A stretch of DNA of 23,579 nt from Thermoanaerobacteraceae bacterium (GTDB taxonomy: Bacteria; Bacillota; Desulfotomaculia; Desulfotomaculales; Ammonificaceae), in the NCBI GenBank assembly GCA_030016455.1, contig JASEJH010000001.1, positions 1,595-25,173 on the forward strand, in the 5' to 3' direction. Made by a program: the position numbers and the translations under genes. Each line of letters opens with the position of its first letter. Position 1 is the stretch's first letter. Shown here one piece after another: positions 1-6,632 of this stretch. The notes under the pieces were generated by a model. The model had not been told where the DNA came from. It made no database searches and worked only from the letters and a program-made list of their open reading frames with translations.

Positions 1-2
1 GT

Positions 3-737
3 GCGGGGGGGCTGGAGGGGGAATTCCTGCAGGCACTATTCGAAGGGTTGGAGAGGCTGGGCCTCAAACTGCCGGCCGGGGCGGCGGAGCGGCTGGGTAG
101 GTATTACGGGTTGCTGGCGGCGGCGAAGATCAACCTGAGCGGGATCAAAGGGCCGCTGGCGGTTGCGGAGAAGCATTTCGTGGATTCCCTGGCCGTGCTG
201 ACGAAGGTTCCGGTGGCGGCGGGGGAACGCCTCCTGGACGTGGGCACCGGCGCCGGCTTGCCGGGGATCCCCCTGGCTATCGCTGTGCCGGATGCAGAAG
301 TGGTCTTGCTGGAGGCGGTTCGGAAGAAGGTGGGCTTCTTGGAGGGAGTGGTACGGGAACTGGAACTGGAGAATGTGAAGGTGGTGTGGGGCCGGGCGGA
401 GGAGTTCGGACGGAAGGAAGGCTACCGGGAGGCTTTTGGCGTGGTGGCGGCGCGCGCGGTGGCCCCGTTGCGGGAACTGGTGGAGTATACCCTGCCTTTT
501 GTGCGGTTAGGGGGCCTTTTTGTGGCCTGGAAGGGTCCGAAGGCCGGGGAAGAAATACAGGAGGCGCTTGGGGCAATCGGCGCCCTGGGGGGAAGGCTCC
601 AGGGAATCGAAGAATACCGGTTGCCGCTGGGGGGAGACCGGCGGTGCCTGGTGCTGGTGCTGAAGGAAAGGCCGACCGCGCCGGGCTTTCCACGGCGGGC
701 AGGCGTGGCGCGGCGCAAACCCCTGGGAAGAAATTAG
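3..737 (+). CDS. rsmG: 16S rRNA (guanine-N7) methyltransferase RsmG (GidB), 5' partial
   Basis: Seen: the frame is open from the first complete codon to TAG at 735-737, 244 visible residues, close to the family's usual ~240. No ATG, GTG or TTG occurs in frame before position 48, and the codons before 48 already read like the family N-terminus, so the start most likely lies just left of the window. The SAM-binding glycine motif LLDVGTGAGLPGIPLA is present, as are the early KINLSGI and HFVDSL segments and the C-terminal RRAGVARRKPL tail typical of the family. Known: RsmG uses SAM to methylate N7 of G527 in 16S rRNA (E. coli numbering), and its loss gives low-level streptomycin resistance. It normally sits beside the origin ahead of parA. 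No noc gene follows it here, unlike in Bacillus subtilis. Confidence 0.95.
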   Translation, partial: AGGLEGEFLQALFEGLERLGLKLPAGAAERLGRYYGLLAAAKINLSGIKGPLAVAEKHFVDSLAVLTKVPVAAGERLLDVGTGAGLPGIPLAIAVPDAEVVLLEAVRKKVGFLEGVVRELELENVKVVWGRAEEFGRKEGYREAFGVVAARAVAPLRELVEYTLPFVRLGGLFVAWKGPKAGEEIQEALGAIGALGGRLQGIEEYRLPLGGDRRCLVLVLKERPTAPGFPRRAGVARRKPLGRN

Positions 738-815
738 GAGGAGTTTTGTCGAAGGTGTGGAATAAAAAGACAGGAGTCCGAAGAGCGGGTGTAGCGGAAG
801 GAGCGCAGGCGGAGC

Positions 816-1580
816 GTGGGCAGGGTGATCGCCATTGCAAACCAAAAGGGAGGCGTCGCCAAAACGACGACCGCGGTGAACCTCGGTGCCTGCCTGGCCT
901 TGATGGGGCACAAGACGCTGGTGATCGACGCCGACCCCCAGGGGAATGCTTCAAGCGGGCTGGGGGTGAGTCCGAAGAGCGCCGCGCAGTCGCTCTACGA
1001 CGTACTGGTTGACGGGGTGTCGCTGAAGGCGGTCCGGGTGCCCTGCCCCTCGGTAGCAGGGCTTGATCTGGTGCCGGCGAGCCTGGCCTTGGCCGGTGCG
1101 GAGGTCGAGTTGGCCGGGGTGGTGGGACGGGAGAAGATTTTGCGGGAGTCCCTTGCCGGGCTCCGGAAAGAGTATGCTTTCGTGCTGATAGACTGCCCGC
1201 CGTCGCTGGGTGTGCTGACGGTTAACGCGCTGGCGGCGGCGGACACGGTGCTGATTCCCATCCAGTGCGAGTATTACGCGCTGGAGGGGCTGGGACACCT
1301 GTTGAATACGATTCAGCTGGTGAAGCGGCGCCTGAACGCCGGGCTGGAGATCGAAGGGGTTCTGCTGACGATGTTTGATGGGCGGACCAATCTGGCAATC
1401 CAGGTGGTGGACGAGGTAAAGAAGCACTTCCGGCGGAAGGTATACCGGACGATTATCCCGCGGAACGTCCGGCTGAGCGAGGCGCCGAGTCACGGGAAGC
1501 CGGTCGTGGTGTATGACCCGAAGTGCAGGGGCGCGGAAGTATATTTTGAACTGGCAAAGGAAGTGGCGGGAAGTGGTTAA
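816..1580 (+). CDS. parA: chromosome-partitioning ATPase ParA/Soj
   Basis: Deviant Walker ATPase of 254 residues, the normal size for Soj. The Walker A motif KGGVAKTTT lies at residues 11-19 with the signature lysine K11 of the ParA/MinD group. The A' motif VIDADPQGN is near residue 40 and Walker B LIDCPPSLG near residue 125. Known: ATP-bound dimers bind DNA non-specifically, ParB stimulates hydrolysis, and in Bacillus Soj also controls DnaA. The GTG at 816 gives the family-typical MGRVIAIANQKGG start. A ribosome-binding site GGAAGGAG lies at 796-803, with a weaker GGAG at 811-814. The stop overlaps the start of parB, which fits translational coupling. The alanine in place of the more common glycine in the P-loop (GGVAKT) also occurs in other ParA proteins and need not mean loss of function. 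Confidence 0.96.
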   Translation: MGRVIAIANQKGGVAKTTTAVNLGACLALMGHKTLVIDADPQGNASSGLGVSPKSAAQSLYDVLVDGVSLKAVRVPCPSVAGLDLVPASLALAGAEVELAGVVGREKILRESLAGLRKEYAFVLIDCPPSLGVLTVNALAAADTVLIPIQCEYYALEGLGHLLNTIQLVKRRLNAGLEIEGVLLTMFDGRTNLAIQVVDEVKKHFRRKVYRTIIPRNVRLSEAPSHGKPVVVYDPKCRGAEVYFELAKEVAGSG

Positions 1581-2436
1581 AACACGGGGGCTCGGACGGG
1601 GGCTGGACGCGTTGATCCCGGTGCTGTCGGAGGCGGGGGAGGAACTGCGGCAGGTAAAAGTGGCCGAAATCCGGCCGAACCCCCGGCAGGCACGTGAAAC
1701 GTGGGACGAAGAGGGCATCAAAGAACTGGCCGAGTCGATCGCGGAACACGGGTTGTTGCAACCCGTAGTGGTCCGGCCGCTGGAAAACGGGTACGAACTG
1801 GTGGCGGGCGAGAGGCGCTGGCGGGCGTGCCGTATGCTTGGCTGGGAGAGCATACCGGCGCTGGTACGGGAGTACGACGATGTCGGTACGGCAACTGCGC
1901 TGCTGGTGGAAAACCTCCAGCGGGAGAACCTGAACCCGCTGGAGGAGGCGCTGGCGTACCGCCGCCTGATCGAGGAATTCGGGCTGAGTCAGGAAGAGGT
2001 GGCACGGCGGGTTGGCAAGAGCCGGGCGGCGGTGGCCAACGCCCTGCGGCTGTTACACCTGCCGCCGGGGGTGTTGCGGCTCTTGAGGACCGGCGAACTG
2101 ACCGCGGGACACGCGCGGGCGCTTTTGAGCATCGGAGACCGGGCGGCGCAGGAACGTCTGGCGCGAGAGGCGGTCGAAAAAGGGCTGTCGGTGCGCGCCG
2201 TTGAGGCGGCGGTGAAACGGCGCGCGGGGAGAGGGGCGGAACGAGTGGAAACGGCAGTGGTGGACGAGGAAATGGCCGCGGCGGCAGCGGAGCTGGCGGC
2301 ATTTTTCGGCGCGGCGGTGAAGGTGCGGCCCGCGCGGCGGCGGTGGCGGCTGGAGGTATACTTCGGGAGTAAAGACGAAATCCGGGAGCTTGTCGGACGC
2401 CTCTGCGGCCGGCGGAGAGTTTCACGTGAAACCTGA
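1573..2436 (+). CDS. parB: chromosome-partitioning protein ParB/Spo0J
   Basis: 287 residues from GTG 1573, which overlaps the last eight bases of parA and gives the standard MVKTRGLGRGLDALIP opening. That basic N-terminus is the ParA-stimulating peptide. Then come the ParB/sulfiredoxin-like CTPase domain (LRQVKVAEIRPNPRQ, later GERRWRAC, the box II nucleotide-binding motif), a helix-turn-helix region (LSQEEVARRVGKSRAAVAN) that reads parS, and a C-terminal dimerisation domain. Known: ParB loads at parS, closes as a CTP-dependent DNA clamp, spreads, and recruits SMC/condensin and ParA. The gene carries a parS site in its own last codons. The open frame continues upstream to 1513, but that part lies inside parA and is not family-like. 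Confidence 0.96.
   Translation: MVKTRGLGRGLDALIPVLSEAGEELRQVKVAEIRPNPRQARETWDEEGIKELAESIAEHGLLQPVVVRPLENGYELVAGERRWRACRMLGWESIPALVREYDDVGTATALLVENLQRENLNPLEEALAYRRLIEEFGLSQEEVARRVGKSRAAVANALRLLHLPPGVLRLLRTGELTAGHARALLSIGDRAAQERLAREAVEKGLSVRAVEAAVKRRAGRGAERVETAVVDEEMAAAAAELAAFFGAAVKVRPARRRWRLEVYFGSKDEIRELVGRLCGRRRVSRET
2418..2433. promoter_or_regulatory. parS centromere site
   Basis: The 14-base perfect palindrome GTTTCACGTGAAAC at 2419-2432 equals the core of the Firmicutes parS consensus TGTTTCACGTGAAACA. Only the two outermost bases differ (A and C instead of T and A). It lies in the final codons of parB, encoding V-S-R-E-T. In Bacillus subtilis one parS site also lies within spo0J. Inferred role: ParB loading site, which also argues that this window is near oriC. 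Confidence 0.9.
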
Positions 2437-2454
2437 CGGTGAAACAGTAGGGAA

Positions 2455-2775
2455 ATGGACGACCTTACCAGAGGGTTAGTGCTGGGCCTGCTGATCGGTG
2501 AAGGGCACTTTGGCGGCGACGGGAAACAGGCGCAGGTGACCCTGCGGATGCACGTCCGCCACGAAGCGCTGTTTTCCTGGCTCCTTCAGGCCGTGCCCGG
2601 TTCACGGCTTTACGGACCCTACCGGCACGGCGGCCGTGCCTACTACCAGTGGATGGTACGCGGCACCCCCCTTCGGGAACTCCTCCGTCAGGTTGAGTAT
2701 GTCCCGCTTCAGGAGATCGACCCTCCAACATACGCCCGCCTGTGCAAGATGAAAGAAGAATACGGCCTGCGCTGA
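2455..2775 (+). CDS. small LAGLIDADG-motif protein
   Basis: 106 residues from ATG 2455, 18 bases after parB; the ribosome-binding site is weak (TAGGGA just upstream). The N-terminus holds GLVLGLLIGEGHFGGDG (residues 6-22), a single LAGLIDADG-type motif with the acidic residue at E16. Basic and aromatic segments follow (LYGPYRHGGRAYYQWMVRG), as in LAGLIDADG homing-endonuclease domains. One motif in so short a chain implies a homodimer if it acts as a nuclease. No intron or intein is visible around it, and parB is intact. It may be a domesticated DNA-binding protein, as the LAGLIDADG fold is in the sporulation regulator WhiA. The function is unknown; the fold call rests on this one motif plus length. 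Confidence 0.75.
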   Translation: MDDLTRGLVLGLLIGEGHFGGDGKQAQVTLRMHVRHEALFSWLLQAVPGSRLYGPYRHGGRAYYQWMVRGTPLRELLRQVEYVPLQEIDPPTYARLCKMKEEYGLR

Positions 2776-2792
2776 AAGCGCGGGTCTTTGTA

Positions 2793-3305
2793 ATGGAGAA
2801 GGTGGGGTCTTTGGTACAGGAGTTACTTGCCCGGTACGAAGTTGTTATCCTTGGGGCCCTGGGGCTCATTGCCAGCGGCGCACTCCTTTGCAGTCTGCTC
2901 CTTTGCTTCAAGCTCAGCAGCCTGAACCGGCGCTACCAGATTCTCGCCCGGCTGGCGCGCAACCCCCAGGCCGTGGCCAATTTAGAGAAAACGCTGGCGG
3001 GGCTAGAGCGCCTGCAACTCCGGGTTGACGCCCTGAGCGGGGAGCAGGAGCGGCTGGGCCTGCTGTTGCGCCGCTGCACCCGCACACCTGCCCTAAAACG
3101 GTTTAACGCTTTTGACGACGTGGGGAGCGACCTCAGTTTCAGCCTGGCGCTCCTCGACGGGGAGGGGAACGGCGTGATTCTCACCAGCCTGTACGGGCGC
3201 CAGGAATCGCGCACCTACGCCAAGAAAGTCGAGGGTGGTAAGGCACAAACGCGTCTTTCCGCAGAAGAAGAAGAAATCCTGAATACGGTACGTTCGCGGA
3301 TTTAG
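2793..3305 (+). CDS. DUF4446 family membrane-anchored protein
   Basis: 170 residues from ATG 2793. One N-terminal membrane segment at about residues 16-40 (VVILGALGLIASGALLCSLL) is followed by a likely coiled coil (LNRRYQILARLARN through LDALSGEQERLGLLLRR). A compact C-terminal domain holds FNAFDDVGSDLSFSLALLDGEGNGVILTS, best split as FNAFDDVGSDLSF, SLALLDGEGNG and VILTSLYGR, which is the hallmark region of DUF4446. The family is common next to parAB in Clostridia, and its role is unknown. No clear ribosome-binding site precedes the ATG. An in-frame GTG at 2742 would add 17 residues and overlap the preceding gene by 34 bases, but the added part is not membrane-like, so I prefer the ATG. Confidence 0.8.
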   Translation: MEKVGSLVQELLARYEVVILGALGLIASGALLCSLLLCFKLSSLNRRYQILARLARNPQAVANLEKTLAGLERLQLRVDALSGEQERLGLLLRRCTRTPALKRFNAFDDVGSDLSFSLALLDGEGNGVILTSLYGRQESRTYAKKVEGGKAQTRLSAEEEEILNTVRSRI

Positions 3306-3371
3306 CGGCATCCCCGGGATTCTTTTTAAGAACAGAACGGCCGGGCCATCATAATCATGGGAGGGGAAAAG

Positions 3372-4043
3372 ATGTTTGCAGACCGCACGGATGCCGGCCG
3401 CCAGTTGGCGGAAAGTCTGGCAGGTCGCGCCTACCCCGGCGGCCTGGTGCTGGCCATTCCCCGCGGCGGGGTCGTGGTAGGCGCCGAGATCGCCCGGGCG
3501 TTACAACTGCCGCTTGATATCATCATCCCGCGCAAGATCGGGGCACCGCACAACCCCGAACTGGCAATCGGTGCCGTAACCCAGGATGGGACCGCCATCT
3601 TCAACGAGGCGCTTCTCGCCCAGTTTTATCTTTCCCCGGAGGAACGGGAGCACCTGATCAGCACGGCGGTGGCGGAAATTGACCGCCGGATGCGCCTCTA
3701 CCGCGGGGACCGGCCGCCGGTTTCCTGGCGCGACCGGACGGTAATCCTCACGGACGACGGCATCGCCACCGGCTTTACCGTCGTGGCGGCGCTGCGCTCG
3801 TTGCAGAAAGCCGGCCCCCGGAAAATCATCCTCGCGGTGCCGGTGGCTCCCCCCGATACCCTGGAGCGGCTGCGTTCCGAAGTGGACGAGTTGGTCTGCC
3901 TGCTGGCTCCCGAGTTTTTCATGGCCGTAGGCCAATTCTACCGCCACTTCGACCAGACTACCGACGCCGAGGTTATCGCGCTCCTCAAGGAACTCGGCCC
4001 GGACGGGGCGGATGGCTCCGCAGTCACCACCTTCCCGGCATAA
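3372..4043 (+). CDS. predicted phosphoribosyltransferase (COG1926 type)
   Basis: 223 residues from ATG 3372, preceded by GGAGGGG at 3360-3366. An upstream ATG at 3357 would place that ribosome-binding site inside the gene and is less likely. The PRPP-binding loop VILTDDGIATGFT carries the acidic pair D128-D129 characteristic of type I phosphoribosyltransferases. The N-terminal LAIPRGGVVVGAEIA and IIPRKIGAPHNPELAIGAV segments are typical of the COG1926 subgroup. The nucleobase or other substrate is unknown. Relatives often sit beside dienelactone hydrolase or stress genes, which are absent here. It starts 66 bases after the DUF4446 gene. Confidence 0.85.
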   Translation: MFADRTDAGRQLAESLAGRAYPGGLVLAIPRGGVVVGAEIARALQLPLDIIIPRKIGAPHNPELAIGAVTQDGTAIFNEALLAQFYLSPEEREHLISTAVAEIDRRMRLYRGDRPPVSWRDRTVILTDDGIATGFTVVAALRSLQKAGPRKIILAVPVAPPDTLERLRSEVDELVCLLAPEFFMAVGQFYRHFDQTTDAEVIALLKELGPDGADGSAVTTFPA

Positions 4044-4069
4044 ACGCGCGCAACCCAACCCATACTACC

Positions 4070-4094
4070 ATTTAAAGAGCGCCTTGCTTTAAAT
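4070..4094. repeat. perfect inverted repeat upstream of the UPF0180 gene
   Basis: Arms ATTTAAAG (4070-4077) and CTTTAAAT (4087-4094) are perfect complements across a 9-base spacer. The element lies 30 bases before the UPF0180 start, so it could be an operator or a leader hairpin. There is no U-tract, so it is not an obvious terminator. Confidence 0.5.
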
Positions 4095-4123
4095 CCTGCA
4101 AGAGTGCATGAGGAGGGTCTGTC

Positions 4124-4363
4124 ATGCCCACCATTGCGGTTGACGAAGCGCTTGCGCCGGTGCGAAACCTTTTGCGCCGGGAAGGATTCGAGGTGGTTCA
4201 CCCCGAGGAAGCAGCCCGCGCGGCGGTCCTGGTCACGACCGGAATGGAGCAAAACGTCCTGAATATCCAGGACGTCACCGTCGGGATCCCGATCATCAAC
4301 GCCCGCGGCAAGACGCCGGCGGAGGTTTTGGAAGCGGTCAAAGATGTGCTGGGCCAGGCGTGA
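4124..4363 (+). CDS. UPF0180 (YkuS-type) protein
   Basis: 79 residues from ATG 4124, with AGGAGGG at 4111-4117. The sequence MPTIAVDEALAPVRNLLR, then GFEVVHPEEA, NVLNIQDV and INARGKTPAEVL match the small UPF0180 family typified by B. subtilis YkuS. Full family length. The molecular function is unknown. It is the last plus-strand gene before the convergent yyaC. Confidence 0.85.
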   Translation: MPTIAVDEALAPVRNLLRREGFEVVHPEEAARAAVLVTTGMEQNVLNIQDVTVGIPIINARGKTPAEVLEAVKDVLGQA

Positions 4364-4407
4364 CCCGGCCCGCTGCGGACCCCGGCCTGACCGGCGCCGA
4401 AACAAAG

Positions 4408-4430
4408 GGCGTACCCGTGCAAGGTACGCC
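4408..4430. terminator. hairpin between convergent genes, possible bidirectional terminator
   Basis: GGCGTACC (4408-4415) pairs perfectly with GGTACGCC (4423-4430) around a 7-base loop. It lies between the UPF0180 gene and the minus-strand yyaC, which end facing each other. The U-tract is poor on both strands (a short CCCTTTG on the minus strand), so efficiency is uncertain. Confidence 0.55.
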
Positions 4431-4471
4431 TGAACCTCTCCTTGACCGCTGGGGCGGGCTCCCTATTTTGG

Positions 4472-5086
4472 TTACGGCAGCGCGCTTTTTGCGCCCCACG
4501 CAGCCTTATGGGCCGCCTCCAGCAGCGCTGCCGCGATGACCTCGGACTGGCTCATTACCACGTGGAGGCGGGTGTTCTGAAGAACGACGTATTCCATAAA
4601 CCCGCCCACGTTTACCACCGCGGTGATGTGCAGGTGGCCCACCGGCGGGAGCGACTTGTTCACCCCTGCTCCGGGAAAAAGCGGACCGCTGCCGACGCTG
4701 ATGACCCCGACACTGTCCACATGCCCCAGCGAAGCGTCTACCGCAATAATGAAAGCGTTCCTGTGGCGCCTGGCGATCTCCCGGAATTTCTCCTTGAGGT
4801 TCGTGGCGTGCACCGGGTCGGACAGCGTTCCGTACACGTGAAAAGGATTGTCCGGCGCTCCGGCGACCTTGCTCCCGACCAGCGGCCCGAGGGCATCGCC
4901 GGTGGAGCGGTCTGTACCGATGCAGAGCAGCACCCACGGCACGTTGTGAGCCCGGGACAGGTCGAGGTGCGCACAAATGGTTTCGGCCAGGCACCCGATG
5001 GCGCCTGGTTCCCCGTAGTGGATTCTAAACCGCGGTAGGACGGCCTCTACCGTGGCGTGGGTAATCGCCAGTTTCTCTTCTTCCAC
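4472..5086 (-). CDS. yyaC: sporulation protein YyaC (GPR-related, DUF1256)
   Basis: 204 residues from GTG (complement of 5084-5086). On the minus strand GGAGGTG stands seven bases before it, which decides against the longer frame reaching 5137. The motif GTDRSTGDALGPLVGSKV near residue 60 is the signature shared with the germination protease GPR and the YyaC family; also AIDASLG-like AVDASLGHVDSVG and PGAGVNKSLPPVG. Known: yyaC is a forespore-associated gene lying just after spo0J in B. subtilis, and its protein resembles GPR, the protease that degrades small acid-soluble spore proteins. Here it has the same neighbourhood but reads against the flanking genes, from a sigma-F-like promoter. Confidence 0.92.
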   Translation of the reverse strand: MEEEKLAITHATVEAVLPRFRIHYGEPGAIGCLAETICAHLDLSRAHNVPWVLLCIGTDRSTGDALGPLVGSKVAGAPDNPFHVYGTLSDPVHATNLKEKFREIARRHRNAFIIAVDASLGHVDSVGVISVGSGPLFPGAGVNKSLPPVGHLHITAVVNVGGFMEYVVLQNTRLHVVMSQSEVIAAALLEAAHKAAWGAKSALP

Positions 5087-5125
5087 GAACAACCACCTCC
5101 GGCGCCTGCAGGTAAAAACTAATAT

Positions 5126-5155
5126 AATTATTGCCAAGGGAGAGGGTATTTATTC
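5126..5155 (-). promoter_or_regulatory. sigma-F/sigma-G-like promoter of yyaC
   Basis: On the minus strand, GAATA (complement of 5151-5155), a 15-base spacer, then GGCAATAATT (complement of 5126-5135). The -10 box fits the sigma-F pattern GGnnAnAnTn fully, and the -35 matches GYWTA at four of five positions. It lies 40 bases ahead of the yyaC start, as expected for a forespore gene. No sigma-A boxes fit as well on this strand. Confidence 0.6.
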
Positions 5156-5201
5156 CCGCTTTTACCTTGAGGGCGAAAAAGAGGAATTTGCGTCGTTTTG
5201 C

Positions 5202-5230
5202 GCGAATCTCCTTTACAAAGGAGCTGTCGC
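5202..5230 (+). promoter_or_regulatory. hairpin sequestering the cvpA ribosome-binding site
   Basis: CTCCTT (5208-5213) pairs with AAGGAG (5218-5223), which is the Shine-Dalgarno sequence of the next gene, around a 4-base loop. GCGA (5202-5205) and TCGC (5227-5230) add an outer stem across small internal loops. In the folded RNA the ribosome-binding site would be masked. Confidence 0.6.
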
Positions 5231-5233
5231 GTG

Positions 5234-5917
5234 ATGAACTGGCTGGACGTCATTTTGATTCTGCTGCTGGCGGGCGGGGCCTTCCAAGGACTTCGAACCG
5301 GGCTGGTCCTGAGCTGCATCCGCCTTGCCGGCATCGGGATGGCTTTCTTTGTGGCAGCGCGCTGGTACCAGCCGCTTGGGGACTTTCTGGAGCAGCGGTG
5401 GCACCTGGCTGATTTCCTGGCGGCGTGGCTCGTGCATTTCTGGAAGCTCCCGCAGGCGTTTTTCGGTTTGCCTCCTGAAGCCGCTCAGGCCTTGCTGCCC
5501 GCTGAGACGCTGGCAGTTTCCGGCACGCCAGGGGCAGCAGCCGTTCCAGATGCCGGCGCGGACCTCGTCTTCCGCCTGGCCCGGAGCATCGTGAACGCGG
5601 GGGCCTTTGTTTTCCTCTTGATCGTTACCGAGCGCCTCTGGTTCTTCGCTGGCCGCAGCGCAACCTTTTTCCGCCGGTGGCTCCTCTTCCTCCCCCTGGA
5701 CCGCCTCGGCGGGCTGTTGTTTGGCGCCGCCTGGGGCGTTGTCGGCGGGGCAGTGGTCATCCTGCTGTTACGCTATGTGGCCAGCTTAGGGACGGGGTTG
5801 CTGGGCCCGGAGAATTTCCTGACCCGGGCCCTGGGCGCGGCGGCGCTGGTTCCCTATTACGAAGGCTTGGTTCGGGCGGCCGGCGGCTTCCTTCCGGGGG
5901 CGGGCGTGGCGATTTGA
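5234..5917 (+). CDS. CvpA family membrane protein
   Basis: 227 residues from ATG 5234 (MNWLDVILILLLAGGAFQGLRTGL, split as MNWLDVILILLL and AGGAFQGLRTGL), the standard CvpA opening; a GTG three bases earlier at 5231 is equally readable. AAGGAG at 5218-5223 is the ribosome-binding site. Four hydrophobic segments are visible: residues ~4-20, ~28-45, ~120-140 and ~160-185. Long loops between the second and third make it larger than the ~160-residue E. coli protein. Known: CvpA proteins are needed for colicin V production in E. coli and are linked to envelope homeostasis; the biochemical role is unsettled. Divergent from yyaC, and followed 35 bases later by the DUF951 gene. Confidence 0.82.
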   Translation: MNWLDVILILLLAGGAFQGLRTGLVLSCIRLAGIGMAFFVAARWYQPLGDFLEQRWHLADFLAAWLVHFWKLPQAFFGLPPEAAQALLPAETLAVSGTPGAAAVPDAGADLVFRLARSIVNAGAFVFLLIVTERLWFFAGRSATFFRRWLLFLPLDRLGGLLFGAAWGVVGGAVVILLLRYVASLGTGLLGPENFLTRALGAAALVPYYEGLVRAAGGFLPGAGVAI

Positions 5918-5952
5918 GGGCGAAACCCGGCACAACTCAAGCGGGTGAGTGC

Positions 5953-6144
5953 ATGCTGAATTTGCGGGTCGGGGCCATCGTGCGCCTGAAGAAGCGCCAC
6001 CCGTGCGGCAGTGAGGAGTGGGAGGTACTGCGCACGGGGGTCGACATTCGCATTAAATGCTGTGGGTGCGGCCGGGTCGTCCTGCTGCCGAGGGAAAAGT
6101 TTTTGCGCCTGCTGCGGGCGAAGGGCGGAAAGCCCGCGCCCTGA
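5953..6144 (+). CDS. DUF951 (YyzM-type) small protein
   Basis: 63 residues from ATG 5953 with a modest GGGTGAG ahead of it. The sequence LRVGAIVRLKKRHPCGSEEW, then IRIKCCGCGRVVLLPREKFLR, matches DUF951 over its full length. C22 and the CCGCG cluster suggest a small zinc-ribbon or SH3-like RNA-binding fold (inference). The family is found just upstream of rpsF near Firmicutes origins, as here. Function unknown. Confidence 0.88.
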   Translation: MLNLRVGAIVRLKKRHPCGSEEWEVLRTGVDIRIKCCGCGRVVLLPREKFLRLLRAKGGKPAP

Positions 6145-6161
6145 CGGCTGGGAAAAAGAAG

Positions 6162-6190
6162 TTGCCGTCCCGGAAGCGGTGTGGTAAAAT
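6162..6190 (+). promoter_or_regulatory. sigma-A promoter of the rpsF-ssb operon
   Basis: TTGCCG (6162-6167), 17-base spacer, TAAAAT (6185-6190) with the extended -10 TGg just before it. Transcription should start near 6197, leaving a leader of about 140 bases ahead of rpsF. Confidence 0.7.
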
Positions 6191-6204
6191 AACACCGTTC
6201 CGGT

Positions 6205-6269
6205 TTTCCCGTTGGCGCGCCGCCGCTCCCCCACGCGAAGGGAGTGGGTGCGGCTGGCGCCCCGGGAAA
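6205..6269 (+). promoter_or_regulatory. long hairpin in the S6-operon leader, candidate S6:S18 autoregulatory element
   Basis: Nested pairings: TTTCCCG (6205-6211) with CGGGAAA (6263-6269); GGCGC (6214-6218) with GCGCC (6257-6261); GCCGC (6219-6223) with GCGGC (6250-6254); CTCCC (6226-6230) with GGGAG (6240-6244). An asymmetric internal loop (CG opposite TGGGT) sits near the top. Known: many bacterial rpsF leaders carry a structured motif bound by S6:S18 that shows a conserved CCG next to an internal loop. CCG triplets occur here on the left strand. Assignment to that motif is inference. Confidence 0.5.
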
Positions 6270-6287
6270 CAAGTGTTTTGGCTCCCT

Positions 6288-6313
6288 GCCCCGTTTGGAA
6301 GCGGGGCCGTTTT
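6288..6313 (+). terminator. attenuator-like hairpin ahead of rpsF
   Basis: GCCCCG (6288-6293) pairs with CGGGGC (6302-6307) around an 8-base loop and is followed by CGTTTT. It ends just before the rpsF ribosome-binding site GGGAGGTG (6322-6329), the position of an attenuator. The U-tract is short. Confidence 0.4.
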
Positions 6314-6334
6314 AGACCGAAGGGAGGTGAGAAG

Positions 6335-6619
6335 GTGCGCCGGTACGAAACCATGTTCATTCTGCGGCCCGGGTTAGAGCAGGAGGCATTGGATGCCGCG
6401 GTCGAACGTTTCAAGGGCGTACTCGAAGAACAGGGAGGCACCGTAGAACGTATTGACCGCTGGGGCAAGCGCCGGTTGGCGTACGAAATCGCCAAGGAAA
6501 AAGAGGGCTATTACGTGGTGATGGACTTTCAGGCGGAACCGCCGGCGGTGAAAGAGCTCGACCGGGTCTTCAAGCTTTCGGGGAACGTGTTGCGGCACCT
6601 GATTATTCTCAGAGATTAG
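6335..6619 (+). CDS. rpsF: 30S ribosomal protein bS6
   Basis: 94 residues from GTG 6335 with GGGAGGTG five bases upstream. RRYETMFILRPGLEQEALD, the central GGTVERIDRWGKRRLAYEI and KEGYYVVMDF are the conserved S6 segments. The open frame continues upstream through the leader hairpins, but that part is not protein-like. S6 binds S18 and helix 22 of 16S rRNA in the platform of the small subunit. First gene of the rpsF-ssb-rpsR set, 13 bases before ssb. Confidence 0.97.
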   Translation: MRRYETMFILRPGLEQEALDAAVERFKGVLEEQGGTVERIDRWGKRRLAYEIAKEKEGYYVVMDFQAEPPAVKELDRVFKLSGNVLRHLIILRD

Positions 6620-6632
6620 AGGGGGCGGGGCG

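Noticed and set aside
826..866. Unusual alanine in the ParA P-loop
   Set aside because: KGGVAKTTT keeps both lysines and occurs in functional ParA proteins, so it is not evidence of loss.
1691..1700. Second parS site inside parB
   Set aside because: Only one half (CACGTGAAAC) matches; the other half does not resemble the consensus.
3309..3328. Terminator after the DUF4446 gene
   Set aside because: ATCCC-C-GGGAT has a one-base loop and cannot form a stable hairpin despite the following T residues.
4442..5038. Plus-strand frame of 198 codons opposite yyaC
   Set aside because: YyaC motifs are clear on the minus strand with a good ribosome-binding site; the plus frame is its shadow.
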